Assembly: GCF_034190915.1 (NCBI RefSeq)
Contig: NW_026947484.1
Span: forward strand, 212,734,657 to 212,798,656
DNA from: Cavia porcellus
Lineage: Eukaryota; Chordata; Mammalia; Rodentia; Caviidae
Direction: 5' to 3'
Length of the DNA stretch: 64,000 bases
Part shown: positions 32,500 through 43,569 of the stretch, in pieces
Position numbering within the stretch: position 1 is the first letter of the stretch
Layout: every line of letters starts with the position of its first letter
The notes under the pieces: generated by a model
Databases searched by the model: none
The model's input: the letters and a program-made list of their open reading frames with translations, nothing else
What the model was told of the DNA's origin: nothing
Translations under genes and position numbers: made by a program

Positions 32500-34015
32500 A
32501 ATTTTGTTCATACGTACACCAAGGGGCAGGAACTGTGGCAAATGTTGGAAACGGGCAAAAGGGATAAATTAATTAGTAATGCCACAAGCTGAGGTAAAAG
32601 GACAAGAAGGTTGTGGCCAGTTCACAGTGGCACTGGAAACATTTACCATTACAGGTGCAAAGCTATGCTTGCTAATTAACGGTGTGTGGTCAGAAATCCT
32701 AGCGTGGTGGTAGCAAACCTATAACTCACACGCCACAGGTTCACCACCAGTACCTAAAATGTTTTCCATCACTGTCCTAGAAGGTCAGACTTCTGTCCTG
32801 TTGATAATTTCTTCTCTTCCTCTCAGCCTCAGGTAGTTCCCAATGAAAGGAATAAGAACCAATAAGAATCAAAATTTCCCTTAATAACTACCCAGGTACA
32901 AGTCTTGGACACAAGGTGAGTGAAACATTAGGCTAGAAGTTTGCCTCCCTCTCTCTAGGCCCTAATCCAAAGTTTGTGAGCTCATCAGCTTCTGGCTGGG
33001 GCTGCATAAAACCTACAGCTGCATTCATAGAGTAAGATATGGCCTAAAATACTCTCAGGGTACCCATCTGGCCAGAAAGAGAAAGACATGTGACCCGTTG
33101 ATGGCTTACACTCCTCGCTCCTACCCTATGGAACCACATCAGGGATTGTCAAGGCTGAACATTCAGGTTAGCTCCTTTCATTGGGAAAAAGCCAGGAACA
33201 AGTGCAGAGATAAACTTAGAATAGGACAGGAGCAGAGCTAACATTCTCTTTGCCTTTAAATGAGGCAGGTAAAGAATCTGAAAGCTTTCTGGGCAAATGC
33301 CAAAAGCTCCTGAGCCAGGTGAATGACAAATTAAGATTTACATCTTCAAGGAGATCAATTGCTGGATTTCTTTCCCCAAAAGCAACCCAGAAGGTAGACA
33401 ACTGTGAGGACCCCCTGGGTTAATAGGAGCTATTTGGATTGTTGTGTGGGATGTGGTGATGGTGGCCTGGGGCTGGAAGCATTCCAGCTTTTAGGCCCCT
33501 GGGATGATACAATGGGAAGAGGATTGTGGACATCTGGCTCTGGCTTCTCCACCACTTTCTCATTTGGGTCAAAAGGAACCTGCCTTGTCATACTGACAAT
33601 GCCTCACAGGTAAAGCCTGACCAGCCCAGCGGCTCTGGGCTTAAGAGAAGCTGGACAAAATGGGTGGGAAACAACTGACCTTTCCTGGTTCATCTCCTTG
33701 CATCTCAGAAATGTCTCCTATGCAATGAGATCTCACCTCTTTGGGGCACCAAGGGGAAGTGCAGACCAGCCCTGAGGTGACTTCCTGTTTCGTAGAATGC
33801 ATAGTGACTGTCTGCATTGTATAGTGGGAGGCCAGAGACTTCAGTGGGTCTTGTGCACGTTTCCTTCCTAAAATATACTTAGAATATTTTACAACTGCAT
33901 TACTAGAAAAATTAGTATAACCCAGGCTAGATTCATTGTTATATATTCATCATTATTACATTAATTTCATTCTTCTGATACTAAAATAAATTAGAAACAA
34001 AACTTTTTTGTGGAG
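32500..34015. other. Unique DNA, no gene seen
   Basis: No repeat or exon that I can support. Short frames at 33216-33401 (minus) and 33404-33613 (plus) have no recognisable features. Confidence 0.4.
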
Positions 34016-34021
34016 ATTTAA

Positions 34022-34146
34022 AAACATCATGAAGCCCAGCTTAGGCAACTTTGCAATTTAGTGAGAAGCTGTCTCAAAGTAAAAAGTGAAAAGCGCTAGG
34101 GATATAGCTCAGTATAAAGGCCATGGTCCAATCCCCTGTACTGAAA
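34022..34146 (+). mobile_element. B1-dID SINE, 5'-truncated
   Basis: 'aggcaactttgcaatttagt', 'gagaagctgtctcaaagtaa' is the end of the B1 half. It is followed by 'agcgctagggatatagctca', 'ccatggtccaatcccctgta' from the dID half. Confidence 0.72.
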
Positions 34147-34159
34147 AAACTTCACTAAG

Positions 34160-34258
34160 AGTCTGGAGTCGTTGCTCAGTAGTAGACTACTTACTTGCTT
34201 ACTATGCATGAGGCCCTGGGTTCTGTTTGCTGCACTGCAAAAATAAAGAAATAAATAC
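34160..34258 (+). mobile_element. ID-type SINE (classic type)
   Basis: 'gtctggagtcgttgctcagt', 'agtagactacttacttgctt', 'atgcatgaggccctgggttc' and an A-rich tail with 'aataaagaaataaat'. Immediately follows the truncated B1-dID. Confidence 0.75.
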
Positions 34259-34261
34259 TGC

Positions 34262-35445
34262 AGGTTACAGGCCCTGTGTGTGCTCTGACTAATGGATAAC
34301 TTGGCCTTGGGTGGGAACCGTGGTTCCTGTCATATATGAGCGTACTTCTACCCTAAGGTTCACTTATTCCCATCTCTTGAGTCCTTTAGAAACTTTAAGG
34401 GCTTGTGTCTGATCCTCCCCACCTCACTATTACTTCCTGACCCAGTAGACAGAATCTCAGGGAAAAGCAGCCCGATCTAAAATGCACAGCAATTTGAAAA
34501 GCTACTGAAAAGCGAACCAAGTTGAATACTGATTATGTACTATTTAAAAGAAAAAACACAGTAGATTGATAAACAGCAGGATGATTACCACTGAGAAGAA
34601 TTCACAAAACAGAAAAAGGAAGGAAAACAGGAAAAATAAGGAAGTAGATTTCTGGCTTCAGCTTGCCCCAAGTTCCTCCATTTGGGACACAGAAGACAGT
34701 ATCACTTTGTATCTTGTCTGTGATGGTTTGCAACCACCAGCAAATCATAAGGCACAGCCTGATAGATGAATCATTCATGCTAATAAAAAATTGGCACCTG
34801 TGAATTTAAGGAATGAAATGAAGCCTCAGACACATGGACTTACTGGACCACTTCACAGATACCAGGCTTGTGTCAAACACACTACACCAATGAATGGTGC
34901 AACCACCTCAACCCAAAATGTACCCAAAGAAAGACACTTTCAACTGCAGCGTGGCACACAACTGTTACCTTGTCATGGATCACCTGGTATATATGTCACA
35001 AGATGACCAGATGACAAACTTCTGGCTCTGTCTCCCACTTCAGCCCAGCATGATTCCTTTACTGTTTGATGTTGCCCCCTAAAATCCATCAGGACCCCTT
35101 GTTGATGGAATACAGTGGCTCTTGAATTTGTATGAACTTGTAGTATTTGCTCTTTCTATTGTATCTTTAAATCCTAGAGCCTATGTTCTTTGTATTCTCT
35201 CTAATCTAAACATTATCTTTTGCTGGTTACTGTGCGATTTGAGTATTAAGGGTCAGACATTAGTAATTAAGATTGGAATGGAACAGAAAGCTTATGATTG
35301 CCATGGTCATGATCCCAAAGTGAGATCAAAAGTACTTTATGAAGTAAATCCCTGCTTCAGGGATTTTTAGTAGAAAATTGTGTGAATATCCTTCATGCTT
35401 GGGGATCCAAAGGGTTTCCTAAAACACAAATGCATGGGCTAATAT
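34262..35445. other. AT-rich DNA, no gene seen
   Basis: No repeat family identified with confidence and no exon. Frames of 60-80 codons only. Confidence 0.35.
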
Positions 35446-35449
35446 ATAA

Positions 35450-36605
35450 GATGAATTAATTTGAATATATTAAAATCAAGAATTTTTGTTTTTCAAGAAA
35501 CAGTCTCAAGAGAGTTTTACAAAAGACAAGTTACATATTGGAAGAAGATATTTGCAATATATACACTGACAAGGATTAGTTTCAAGAATATATTTCTATA
35601 TATAACTTCCCTTCTGTAAAGAAAAAAAAAATGGACCCAGTGAACCCAGCAAAAATATGGACAAGAGACATGAACAAGGATTTCACAGAAAGGAAGCCAT
35701 ATGGGTCGTAGATATACAAAAAGATGTTCTACATCTTTCATAATCAGGAAAACACAAAATCATAATGCAACACTATTTTATATCCATTCAATTGGCAATT
35801 GTTTTAAAAAGTTCGACTAAGTTTTTAGAATATGTCCATCCTCACCCATGGGGTTTCATGTACATTGCTGCTGGGAGTAAAAATTGGTGGAAACATTTCT
35901 ATAAAACCAGTGTGGCATCATTTTCTAAAGTTGAAATTTAACATAATCTGTGTTCTAGGTTTTTAACTCTCAGGTACTCAGGAAACATGTGCAAGAATAT
36001 TCGTAGCATGTCTGTTCAAAGCAGCAAAAACCTGGAAAAAACCCTAATGTCTACCTATATGGAATGAAAAGTTACACTGCAGTTTATTCTCACAAGGTGG
36101 TAGAAGGTAAAATAAATAAACCACAACAACAGACAGCAGTGTGAATTCACCTCAGCAGAATAACGTCAGGTGAAAAAGTAAGTCCCCCACCAAACGCCAG
36201 GTAGCATGACGTCATTTTTACAATGTTACAATAGGCAAAATTATTTTAGAAATTACATAGATATAATAAAACTATTAAAAAGAAGTATGCAGGCATCAGG
36301 ATTATTATTACTTAACATGAGGAGACAGAAGAAAAAGTGAGTTGTAAGAAGTAAAAAAATAGGCCAGGACATAAATTCACAAACGTGGAGTAGATTGCTG
36401 GTTACCTAAGTCTGCAGGGGAGAGGAACAGAAAGTGATTAATGTATAGGGGCATCTTTGGGGTGATAAAAATGTTCTGGAAATAGATAGTAGAGATGATT
36501 GCCCAACATTGTCAATACATAAAACCCACTGAATTGTATACTTTAATGCATGAATACTATAACAGCAGAATTATATTTCAATTTTTAAAAATAAATCACC
36601 TCATG
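35450..36605 (+). mobile_element. Old L1, ORF2 C-terminal part and 3' UTR
   Basis: 'ggaagaagatatttgcaata', 'acaaggattagtttcaagaa', 'tggacaagagacatgaacaa', 'ttgctgctgggagtaaaaat' and then 3' UTR words at 36440-36560 ('aaatgttctggaaatagata', 'ccactgaattgtatacttta'). Heavily mutated. Confidence 0.8.
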
Positions 36606-36619
36606 AAACTACTGTAATT

Positions 36620-37090
36620 AATATAGTGTTTAATCTTAAAGGTAGGCAAATAAAGCAATGGAGAATTATAAATCTAGAAAGCTATCCACAGATACGTACA
36701 AAACTGATTTTCAACAATAGTTTTTCTAATCAGTGGTGCTGGGAAACTGGATACATATCCCCCAAAATGAAATGCTAAAAATATATAAATAAAAGTACTT
36801 TGATCCATGCTTTAAATCACACATATAATTTTATTCAAAATTGGTCATAGATCTCACAATGTAAACTCTGAAATTACAAAACTTCTTGAAAATCTTTATG
36901 ATATGAGTTGTGGCAAATAATTACACAATACAACACGAAATGCAAATTCTCATTCTCCTCTTGCTCTCTCACTCTCTTCCCCTCTCTCTCTCTTTCTTTC
37001 TCTGTTTCTTTTTCTCTTTCTCTTTATCTCTTTAGCTAGACTTCATCAAGATTAAAAACCTCTCTTTAAAAGACTTAATAATGCAGCTGT
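36620..37090 (+). mobile_element. Old L1 ORF2 fragment, left of a nested insertion
   Basis: 'acaaaactgattttcaacaa', 'aaactggatacatatccccc' and 'agacttcatcaagattaaaa', 'cctctctttaaaagactta' are plus-strand ORF2 words. They continue logically at 38126 ('ttaagaatatgaaaagacag') on the other side of a younger L1. A CT-rich run lies at 36955-37035. Confidence 0.75.
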
Positions 37091-37094
37091 GAAG

Positions 37095-38053
37095 ATAGTC
37101 TCAAGTTGCTTCCATTTACCTATAAAAGCCTCAATATCATCTTTTTTATAGCTGAATAATATTCAGTTCTATAACAATGCCACATCTTTTTCTTCCATTC
37201 TGCAGTTGTTGGGCATTTTGGTTGTTTCCAAGATTTAGCTATTACAAATTGTGCTGCTATAAACAGGGGTGCACATATATCACTTTTCAGTGTTTTTCTG
37301 GGAAAATACCCAGGAGGTGAATAGCTGGATTGAATGGAACTTCCAGTCCTAGTTTTTTGAAGACTCTCCGTACTGATTTCCACAATGGCTGCACCAGTCT
37401 ACACTCCCACCAACATCCTCACCCCCCCCCCACATCCTCACCAACATTCATTATCAGTTGATTTCTTGATGGAAGCCATTCTTTCTGAAGTAAGATGAAA
37501 TTGTAATGTTGTTTTAATTTGCATTTCTCGAAAGACCTGTGATGGTGAACATTTCTTCATGTATTTATTTGCCATTTGTATATCTTCGTATGAGAAATGT
37601 GTGTTCATTTCAGATGCCCATTTTTGGAGGGGGTCTTTAAGTGAAATAAATTAGACTCTCATTTGTAAATACCATATTGTCTCTCTAGTGTAAAGAAATA
37701 ATAAATGGAAAGACTAATAAGATCCAAAATGTATAACAGATGCTGTAATAATAAAAGGGAAAGAAAGTGCTCAAAAGGAAAGAATAACTTGTAGATATAC
37801 ACATATAACTGTAGGTATGTTTAAGTGTACAAGGTAGATAACCATACTACTAAGTTTTTGTTAGTTCATTAAACAGAATAGTTTATGCTGTCATTGTTTG
37901 ATTGTTCATTTTTATGCTTTGATTTTATAACTTGAACAACTACTTCTAAGATAACAACGTATATCAATTAGCGATTTCTCACTTATTTTTTTGAAATTCT
38001 GTATTATTTCTACCCTTTTTTCTGTTTTGCTATTTTTTCTAAATAAAAAAAAG
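37095..38053 (+). mobile_element. 5'-inverted (twin-primed) L1 insertion
   Basis: 37095-37630 is ORF2 C-terminal sequence in reverse ('agctgaataatattcagttc', 'ccgtactgatttccacaatg', 'ctacactcccaccaacatcc'). From about 37640 the strand flips: 'agtgaaataaattagactct', then a plus-strand 3' UTR with 'taagatccaaaatgtataac' and the family monomer at 37860-38040, ending in 'aaataaaaaaaag'. Matching 3' UTR words occur in the L1 at 20760-23004. A C-run (37424-37433) flanked by repeated 'ctcaccaacat'-type words marks a small duplication. The flip is the classic mark of twin priming during L1 integration. Confidence 0.8.
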
Positions 38054-38058
38054 AATGG

Positions 38059-38125
38059 ATCTGTGGAGTGTAGCCCAGTAGTAGAGCACCTGTCTAGCAC
38101 GCATGAGGCAAAACAAAACCCCCAA
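38059..38125 (+). mobile_element. ID-type SINE (classic type, decayed)
   Basis: 'gatctgtggagtgtagccca', 'gtagtagagcacctgtctag', 'cacgcatgaggcaaaac'. The B-box half is mostly lost. It sits directly after the tail of the young L1. Confidence 0.7.
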
Positions 38126-39480
38126 GCATTTAAGAATATGAAAAGACAGGCCACAGACTGACTGAGAGAACATATTTACAAATCTCATTGATGAGAGACT
38201 TTTAGCCAGGATGTACTGTAAGAAATTCTCACAACAGTGTAAGAATCATGATAGTAATAGTAGTAAGTGAAGAAGATAATAAGAAATTTTCGCAGGTGTG
38301 GATATACTTATGTTACAGATATTGGCAATAATTTCATGAGTATACATATCTCCAAACTCATCGTTATAAACAGTAAACATATACAGTTTCCTGTATGTTA
38401 ATCAGACCTCAGTGATGTTATTTAAAAATAATTCTGGGCACCACTGTAAATAGTGAACACAGAACTCGATTAAAAACAGGTACAAGCTAGGGATTTAGGT
38501 CAGTGGCTTAAGTGCTTGCTTGGTAAGCACTAGGTCATAAATTCCATCCCCAGTACCAAAAACAAAACAAAACAAGATAAAAAAAATGTCAACAGATACT
38601 ACCAAATAGAATACATGGATGGCAAATAAGCATGTGAAAAAAATTAAATTAATTACTCATTAATGCAAAGTAGATTAAAGCCACAATGAAATGCCTCTAC
38701 TAAGTTTCATATGTCTAGAATAAAAAAGATTGATTGTGTCAAGTGTTGGTAGGGAGGTGGAACAACTGACTCTCATATGCTGTATTAGGAATGTAAAATA
38801 GTTCAACTACTTGGCCAAATAATTTGGCAATATGCTAAGAGGTTAAACATACCTTACCATATAAAGCAGTCATGTCACTGGTGGGTATTTTCCCAACAGA
38901 AATTAAATACTATGTATACACAAATACTTGCACACAAACATTCATAGCAGTTTTATTTGTAATTGCTCAAACTAGGATCAGTGCAAATGTCCATCCACAA
39001 AAGAATGTACAAGCACACAATAGTATATACACCAACTGGAATACTAGTAAGTAAATAAAAAGTGATGAACACAACATAGATGAATTCAAAACAATTAGAG
39101 TGAAAGTATCCAACAGTAAACAGAAAGTATATTACACAGTTTCTTTGTTAACTGTAAAATATTGATAGAAAGCATGTCAGTAGTTGCCTAGGGATGAGCG
39201 GTAGGGGGTGGGACATAAGGAATAGATCTGGAAGCTTCACAAGGGTACCTGTGGTAGCAGTGGATACGCTCATTTCCTGGATTGTGGGGATGATTCTTGG
39301 GAACTAACTTGGTCAAAATGCATCAAATGGTGCCCTGGATTAACTGTGTCAGGCAGCTCCCTACAGAGCCGATGTTGGCCTGTGTTCCTAATTGACAGCT
39401 GTGCAATGGGTGTATGGGAGTTCACTATGCTATTTTCTATGCTTTTAATGCATCTGAAATTTTTCCTGTGATAAAGAAAA
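38126..39480 (+). mobile_element. Old L1 ORF2 end and 3' UTR, right of nested insertion
   Basis: Continues the L1 of 36620-37090: 'gaccacagactg'-like words at 38146, 'agtgttggtagggaggtgga', 'gtcactggtgggtattttcc', 'caaatgtccatccacaaaag', then a 3' UTR with 'gcctagggatgagcggtagg'. Interrupted by the ID copy at 38478-38581. Confidence 0.75.
38478..38581 (+). mobile_element. ID-type SINE
   Basis: 'gctagggatttaggtcagtg', 'gcttaagtgcttgcttggta', 'aattccatccccagtaccaa', with a (CAAAA)n tail. Retains the 'taag' A-box variant of the young subfamily, but older. Confidence 0.8.
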
Positions 39481-39499
39481 AATATGCAATCTTGTGATG

Positions 39500-39955
39500 G
39501 TTTTAAGACATGTTCACAAATACTGTGCTAGTCCTCCCTTAGGAGAAGCAATCCCCTTCCTCTAGAGTGTGGACCATACATAGTGACAGCTTCTGAGGAC
39601 CAAGGAAGAGTGGCAGTGATGGTGTCTGATGCCAGACCAGGATCATAACAGGTGCTTTCCAGGGATGCCTTGCTCAGGGGATGTCAACCTCCATGTGTGA
39701 GAACTCTCAGGCAGTCCATATGGCAGGGAACTAAACCTTGGGCTAATGGCCAGTGCTAAACCGAGTCATCCTGCCACAGGCGGAGATGACAGTCACTTTG
39801 GCTGCCATTGTTGGTAACCTCCTGAGAGCCCTTGACCCAGCTAATGTACCCCAAAATGCCCAAGCTTAAGAAAGAGGAGATAGTAAGTACCTATTATTTT
39901 AAGCCACTAATTTTTGGCATCATTTGTTAGGCAACAGTAGATAAGTAATACATTA
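39500..39955 (+). mobile_element. MLT1-like LTR
   Basis: 'tagagtgtggaccatacata', 'atgtgtgagaactctcaggc', 'aacctcctgagagcccttga', 'attttaagccactaattttt' and 'aggcaacagtagataagtaa' follow the MLT-type LTR layout, including the 'ttttaagccactaa' end. Confidence 0.65.
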
Positions 39956-39973
39956 ATATTAAAAAATTCAAAG

Positions 39974-40166
39974 GAACTGAGTGTGGTAGTATACACCTGT
40001 GATCCCAGCACTCTGGGAGGATGAGGCAGGAGGATTACAACATCTAGCCTAGTATGTGGAATTTAGCAATCCTGTTTCTAAATAAATAAATACGACTGTG
40101 GATGGAATTTAGTATGAAGGCCTTAGGTTCAATCAATCCTCAGCGCTGCTGCAAAAACAAAAGATA
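39974..40166 (+). mobile_element. B1-dID dimeric SINE, near full length
   Basis: B1 half: 'ctgagtgtggtagtatacac', 'ctgtgatcccagcactctgg', 'gaggatgaggcaggaggatt'. A linker 'aaataaataaata' leads to the dID half 'gactgtggatggaatttagt', 'ggccttaggttcaatcaatc' and 'gctgctgcaaaaacaaaaga'. Confidence 0.85.
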
Positions 40167-40699
40167 GGCAGAAAAATCATCCATCTGAAATGTGACTGGA
40201 GGATTTTATACACAGATTCACTCGCTTATTAGTCCCTGTCACAATTGCCTCCTATTTCTGCAGCCCCGAGGGGCCTTCGCATGATGTGCAGGCCCACACA
40301 GTTTGTGCCAATTGCTCTGGCACAGTTTTATTTCCTTAGGGCTAATCTTGTCACCAAGTCCAACCTGGTGACGCCAGAAGAGCCTGAGAACTCCAAAGGC
40401 TGACCCTTGCTTTCCTTATAATGAACAACAAAGGCAAAATCACAGACTTAGCACTTTTTCCTAATTTGTCACTGTGGTATAATACAGAAGTTACCAGGCT
40501 AACCATTTCTGAGAGCCCAGTTTAGCAGTGTTAACTATGTTCATGATGAGCCACCACCACCACCAATTCCCAGCTCCATAGCTCATCTCATCAAACTGAA
40601 ACTCTGTCCCCAGCACCCTATGTTCTGTCCGTATGACTCTCACCACCCTAAGTGCCTTGTGGAATCTTACAGTATCTGTCTTTTGGTAAGAAAAATATA

Positions 40700-40720
40700 T
40701 GTGTATGTGTGTGTGTGTGT
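40700..40720. repeat. (TG)n microsatellite
   Basis: A short run of TG units with one interruption, next to the B1-like element that follows. Confidence 0.85.
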
Positions 40721-40734
40721 GTTTGGTGTTTTGG

Positions 40735-40812
40735 TCTTTTTGAGATGGAGTTCAGTTATTCAGTTGCCCAAGCCAGGCTTTCACTTTCAATCTTCCTGCT
40801 TCAGCCTCCCAA
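40735..40812 (-). mobile_element. B1-like SINE fragment
   Basis: 'tttttgagatggagttcagt', 'cagttgcccaagccaggctt', 'cttcctgcttcagcctccca' is the reverse complement of a 7SL-derived monomer. Confidence 0.75.
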
Positions 40813-41165
40813 AGTGGACCCTCAAGTTACGACCAGCCTGACATATGAACAACTTGGGTTATGACGGGAGTTTCACTTTTAACTTATGACCAAAGTCTGG
40901 AGTTGTGACTCAAATGTAGGCCGCTTATGGTATCAGATACAGATTTAACCCTTAAAGAGTTCTGGAAGGAACATTGCAGTATTTTTTTCTCTATGGGGTT
41001 GAGAAATCCTAGGCTAATGTCTAAAGACAGAGATCTGTCTGTATACAGGAGAGAGACTTTGAAGGCTGTTAGAGAAGCCTGAGCCTTCCACTGACAACCT
41101 CAGGACAACCTGAGTTACAACAAGCCCCTGGGGACAAATTGATTTCATAAGTCAAGGGTCCACTG
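40813..41165. mobile_element. MITE with long inverted ends (mariner/Tigger-like)
   Basis: The left end AGTGGACCCTCAAGTTAC matches the reverse-complemented right end AGTGGACCCTTGACTTAT (41148-41164), 15 of 18 when aligned. TA follows the right end (41166-41167). Internal sequence has further 'acttatgac' words. About 350 bp with no coding, so a non-autonomous DNA transposon. The left end abuts the B1 fragment without an intact TA. Confidence 0.72.
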
Positions 41166-41169
41166 TAAA

Positions 41170-43100
41170 TACTTTTTGATAACTAGAAGTCTGAGATTCC
41201 AACAGTACCATATTCCATCTCACGATACAAGGGAAACAGTAGGAGTTTCTTGTAAGAGTATTATTTTATTCCAAAGAATGATAGAACCCTGAAATAAATT
41301 ATCTTTAGGATTAGAGTGTCCATCTCTGCTGGACAGATGAGGAAACAGAGTATCTGACATTATATTCTCAGATTTGCACATTGGAAAGAGACTGTCAACC
41401 TTGGAGGCCACAGTCACAGTGTCTGGGAAGTGGAGGATCAGTGAGGAGTCCATACCAGGACCTGTCCTCTCCCTACCAAGAGAGGTCACAACCCACAAGT
41501 CAGGGCATGGTGTCCGTGTCACCATCACGCTGATCATGTGCGCCAGCTCCTTGGTGAATGGCTTTGCGCTGCCTGCCCATTCCCCTCTGACCCACCCAGC
41601 TCTTCCCTCCTGACTTACTGCAGTCCTACTGGGGTCCAGCCCTACTTTCTGAGCTTATCTTGTCCCTATACCAGATATGAGCGAGATGCACCAAATCTTC
41701 AAGGCAGGGAAGATCCTCTTCCAGGCCTGCTGCTTGCTGCATCCTTTGTTATTTGCTGAATTGCCCAGAATAACTGCTCTGGTGCCTGCCTTGGGCCTCT
41801 CAGGGTCAGCTAATGTCAGATGAACTGAGCCGTTACAGCCCAGACCCTGTGGCCATGTGACGCACCTCCAACCGGGCTGCCCTCGGGGGCCAGCCCAACC
41901 TAGTCCAGGCCTCTGTTCAAGTGGAATTTCTTAACAGACTGGAAGGACCACATAGTTTTGTAGGATGGCCATAGAAGGAGGACAGGTCCTCCTTCTGCTT
42001 CCCACTTCCTTTTCACCCAGTCCTGCTGAGCCCAGGGCCTTAGGTCAGGGAGAAGGGCTGGCAGATGCAGATTCCAGGACAGGGAAAGAGCAGAAATCCT
42101 TTGGGAGGTCAGAGGGCCGTGGTTGCCTGAGACAGCAGGAAAAAAGACACAGAAGACCCAAAGCCTCACAGGCAGAAGGAAATGGCCCTCCTGTGTCTGC
42201 AGATGACAGATGAGCTCGTTTGATATTTAGAGAATGAGGCGCAGAGGGGAAATGATAAGCCCAGTCACATGGCCAGGTGGCTGTGTCCAGGAGGAATAAG
42301 TGACAGTGCCCCAGGTCATGGAGAGTCTGCATGCCAGGCTGTGCTTCTATTCACCTTGAGGACTGATTTGGAGGCCCTGAGGTCACCATATCATGTGCCA
42401 CAACACAGCCAGCATGCCTCCAGTTGCTTAGAGATGAAGGCATGCTGGTTCCACTTAACAGACAATAATCGTGCACGGATGCACCAAGCATGCATAGTCA
42501 CCGAGAAGCACAGGGGCCCACACAGTGTGACACGTAGAGCTCCGGAGCCATGCAGTGAAACTGGAGTCCTTGCTGCCACCAGAGAGCATCTCCACCTGCA
42601 CCCTAGAGCACAGACACATGCTCATATGCAGTTACACAGGCAAGGGCCACAGATTCCTCTGAGGGCCCTTTGGCATGGAGTAGGGTAGATTGTATGCCTC
42701 TGCCGTTCTTCTGTTTGTTTGTCCCATGCCTGACCAGTGGTGCTAGACTGGCCAATGATCAGCAAACCAGTCCCACAGACATGCAGATCCCTTCTCTGCT
42801 CTAGGGAGGGCTGAATTGCAGAGTCGTCCGTGCCAAGCCCTCTCCCCTCTTGGCATCACAGAACCTCTGAGCTCAGGGGAGCTGCCCCTGGGAAGCAGAT
42901 GATGCTCTCTCTAGCAACAGGTGTGGAGGGAGATGGGCCTGATTCCAATAAGGTCCAGCAGCAGGCAGTAGGTCCTGTATGTCAAAGAGTAGACATTTCT
43001 CCCAGCTGACTCTGCAGGACACTCTGCTCTCCTTCCCCTCTGCACCCATTCTTCTCTAAGTCTTGCAAAATAGTATAAAGACACAGGAGCCAAATCTACA
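41170..43100. other. GC-richer unique and ancient-repeat DNA, no gene seen
   Basis: A MIR fragment lies at about 42185-42290. Open frames at 41220-41537, 42045-42332 (minus) and 42269-42688 (plus, 139 codons) overlap each other on both strands and have no domain. No exon is supported. Confidence 0.4.
42185..42290 (-). repeat. MIR SINE fragment
   Basis: 'gatatttagagaatgaggcg', 'cagaggggaaatgataagcc', 'cagtcacatggccaggtggc' keeps the reverse MIR order. Confidence 0.6.
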
Positions 43101-43104
43101 GTGG

Positions 43105-43459
43105 TGCGTTAGTTATTTTTCTCTCATTGCTAAGACAAAATACCTGACACCTAAATTAGAGAGATCAAAGTTTATTTAGCTTATAGTTTGTGGAGATTTC
43201 AGTCCATAATCAGCTGATGAGGGGCAGTAGTTTAAGGTGCCCAAAGACCGCAAAATAAACAAGAGCAAAAAAGTGGGGGAAAATTCTCTCTCCTCCCTTA
43301 TATTGTACGCAGACTATCTGCTCTCAGGTGGGTGTGGCATTCACACTATCTCTGCACCCTTTTCTTGAACAGGTTCAGGATGTTGATAAAGTGAGGACAC
43401 TGGCCCCCTGATGAGTCATTTAGTTAAACTTCTAAAGTTCTCAGGTTGACACAATGAAC
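43105..43459 (-). mobile_element. Solo LTR, same subfamily as 12514-12887
   Basis: Parallels the LTR at 12514 in order: 'tttttctctcattgctaaga', 'gtttatttagcttatagttt', 'gtggagatttcagtccataa', 'cccttatattgtacgcagac', 'ctgatgagtcatttagttaa', 'ctcaggttgacacaatgaac'. An extra partial copy of the last segment lies at 43525-43560 ('acttctccaattgacacaat'), so the end of this LTR is duplicated or a second fragment follows. Confidence 0.72.
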
Positions 43460-43569
43460 AATATCCTGGAGTGGTAAGGGCAGGTCCTCTGTACCCTGGG
43501 ATGTAGAACTACTGAGTTCCTTAGGCTTTTAGACTTCTCCAATTGACACAATGTAACAATCATTACAAG

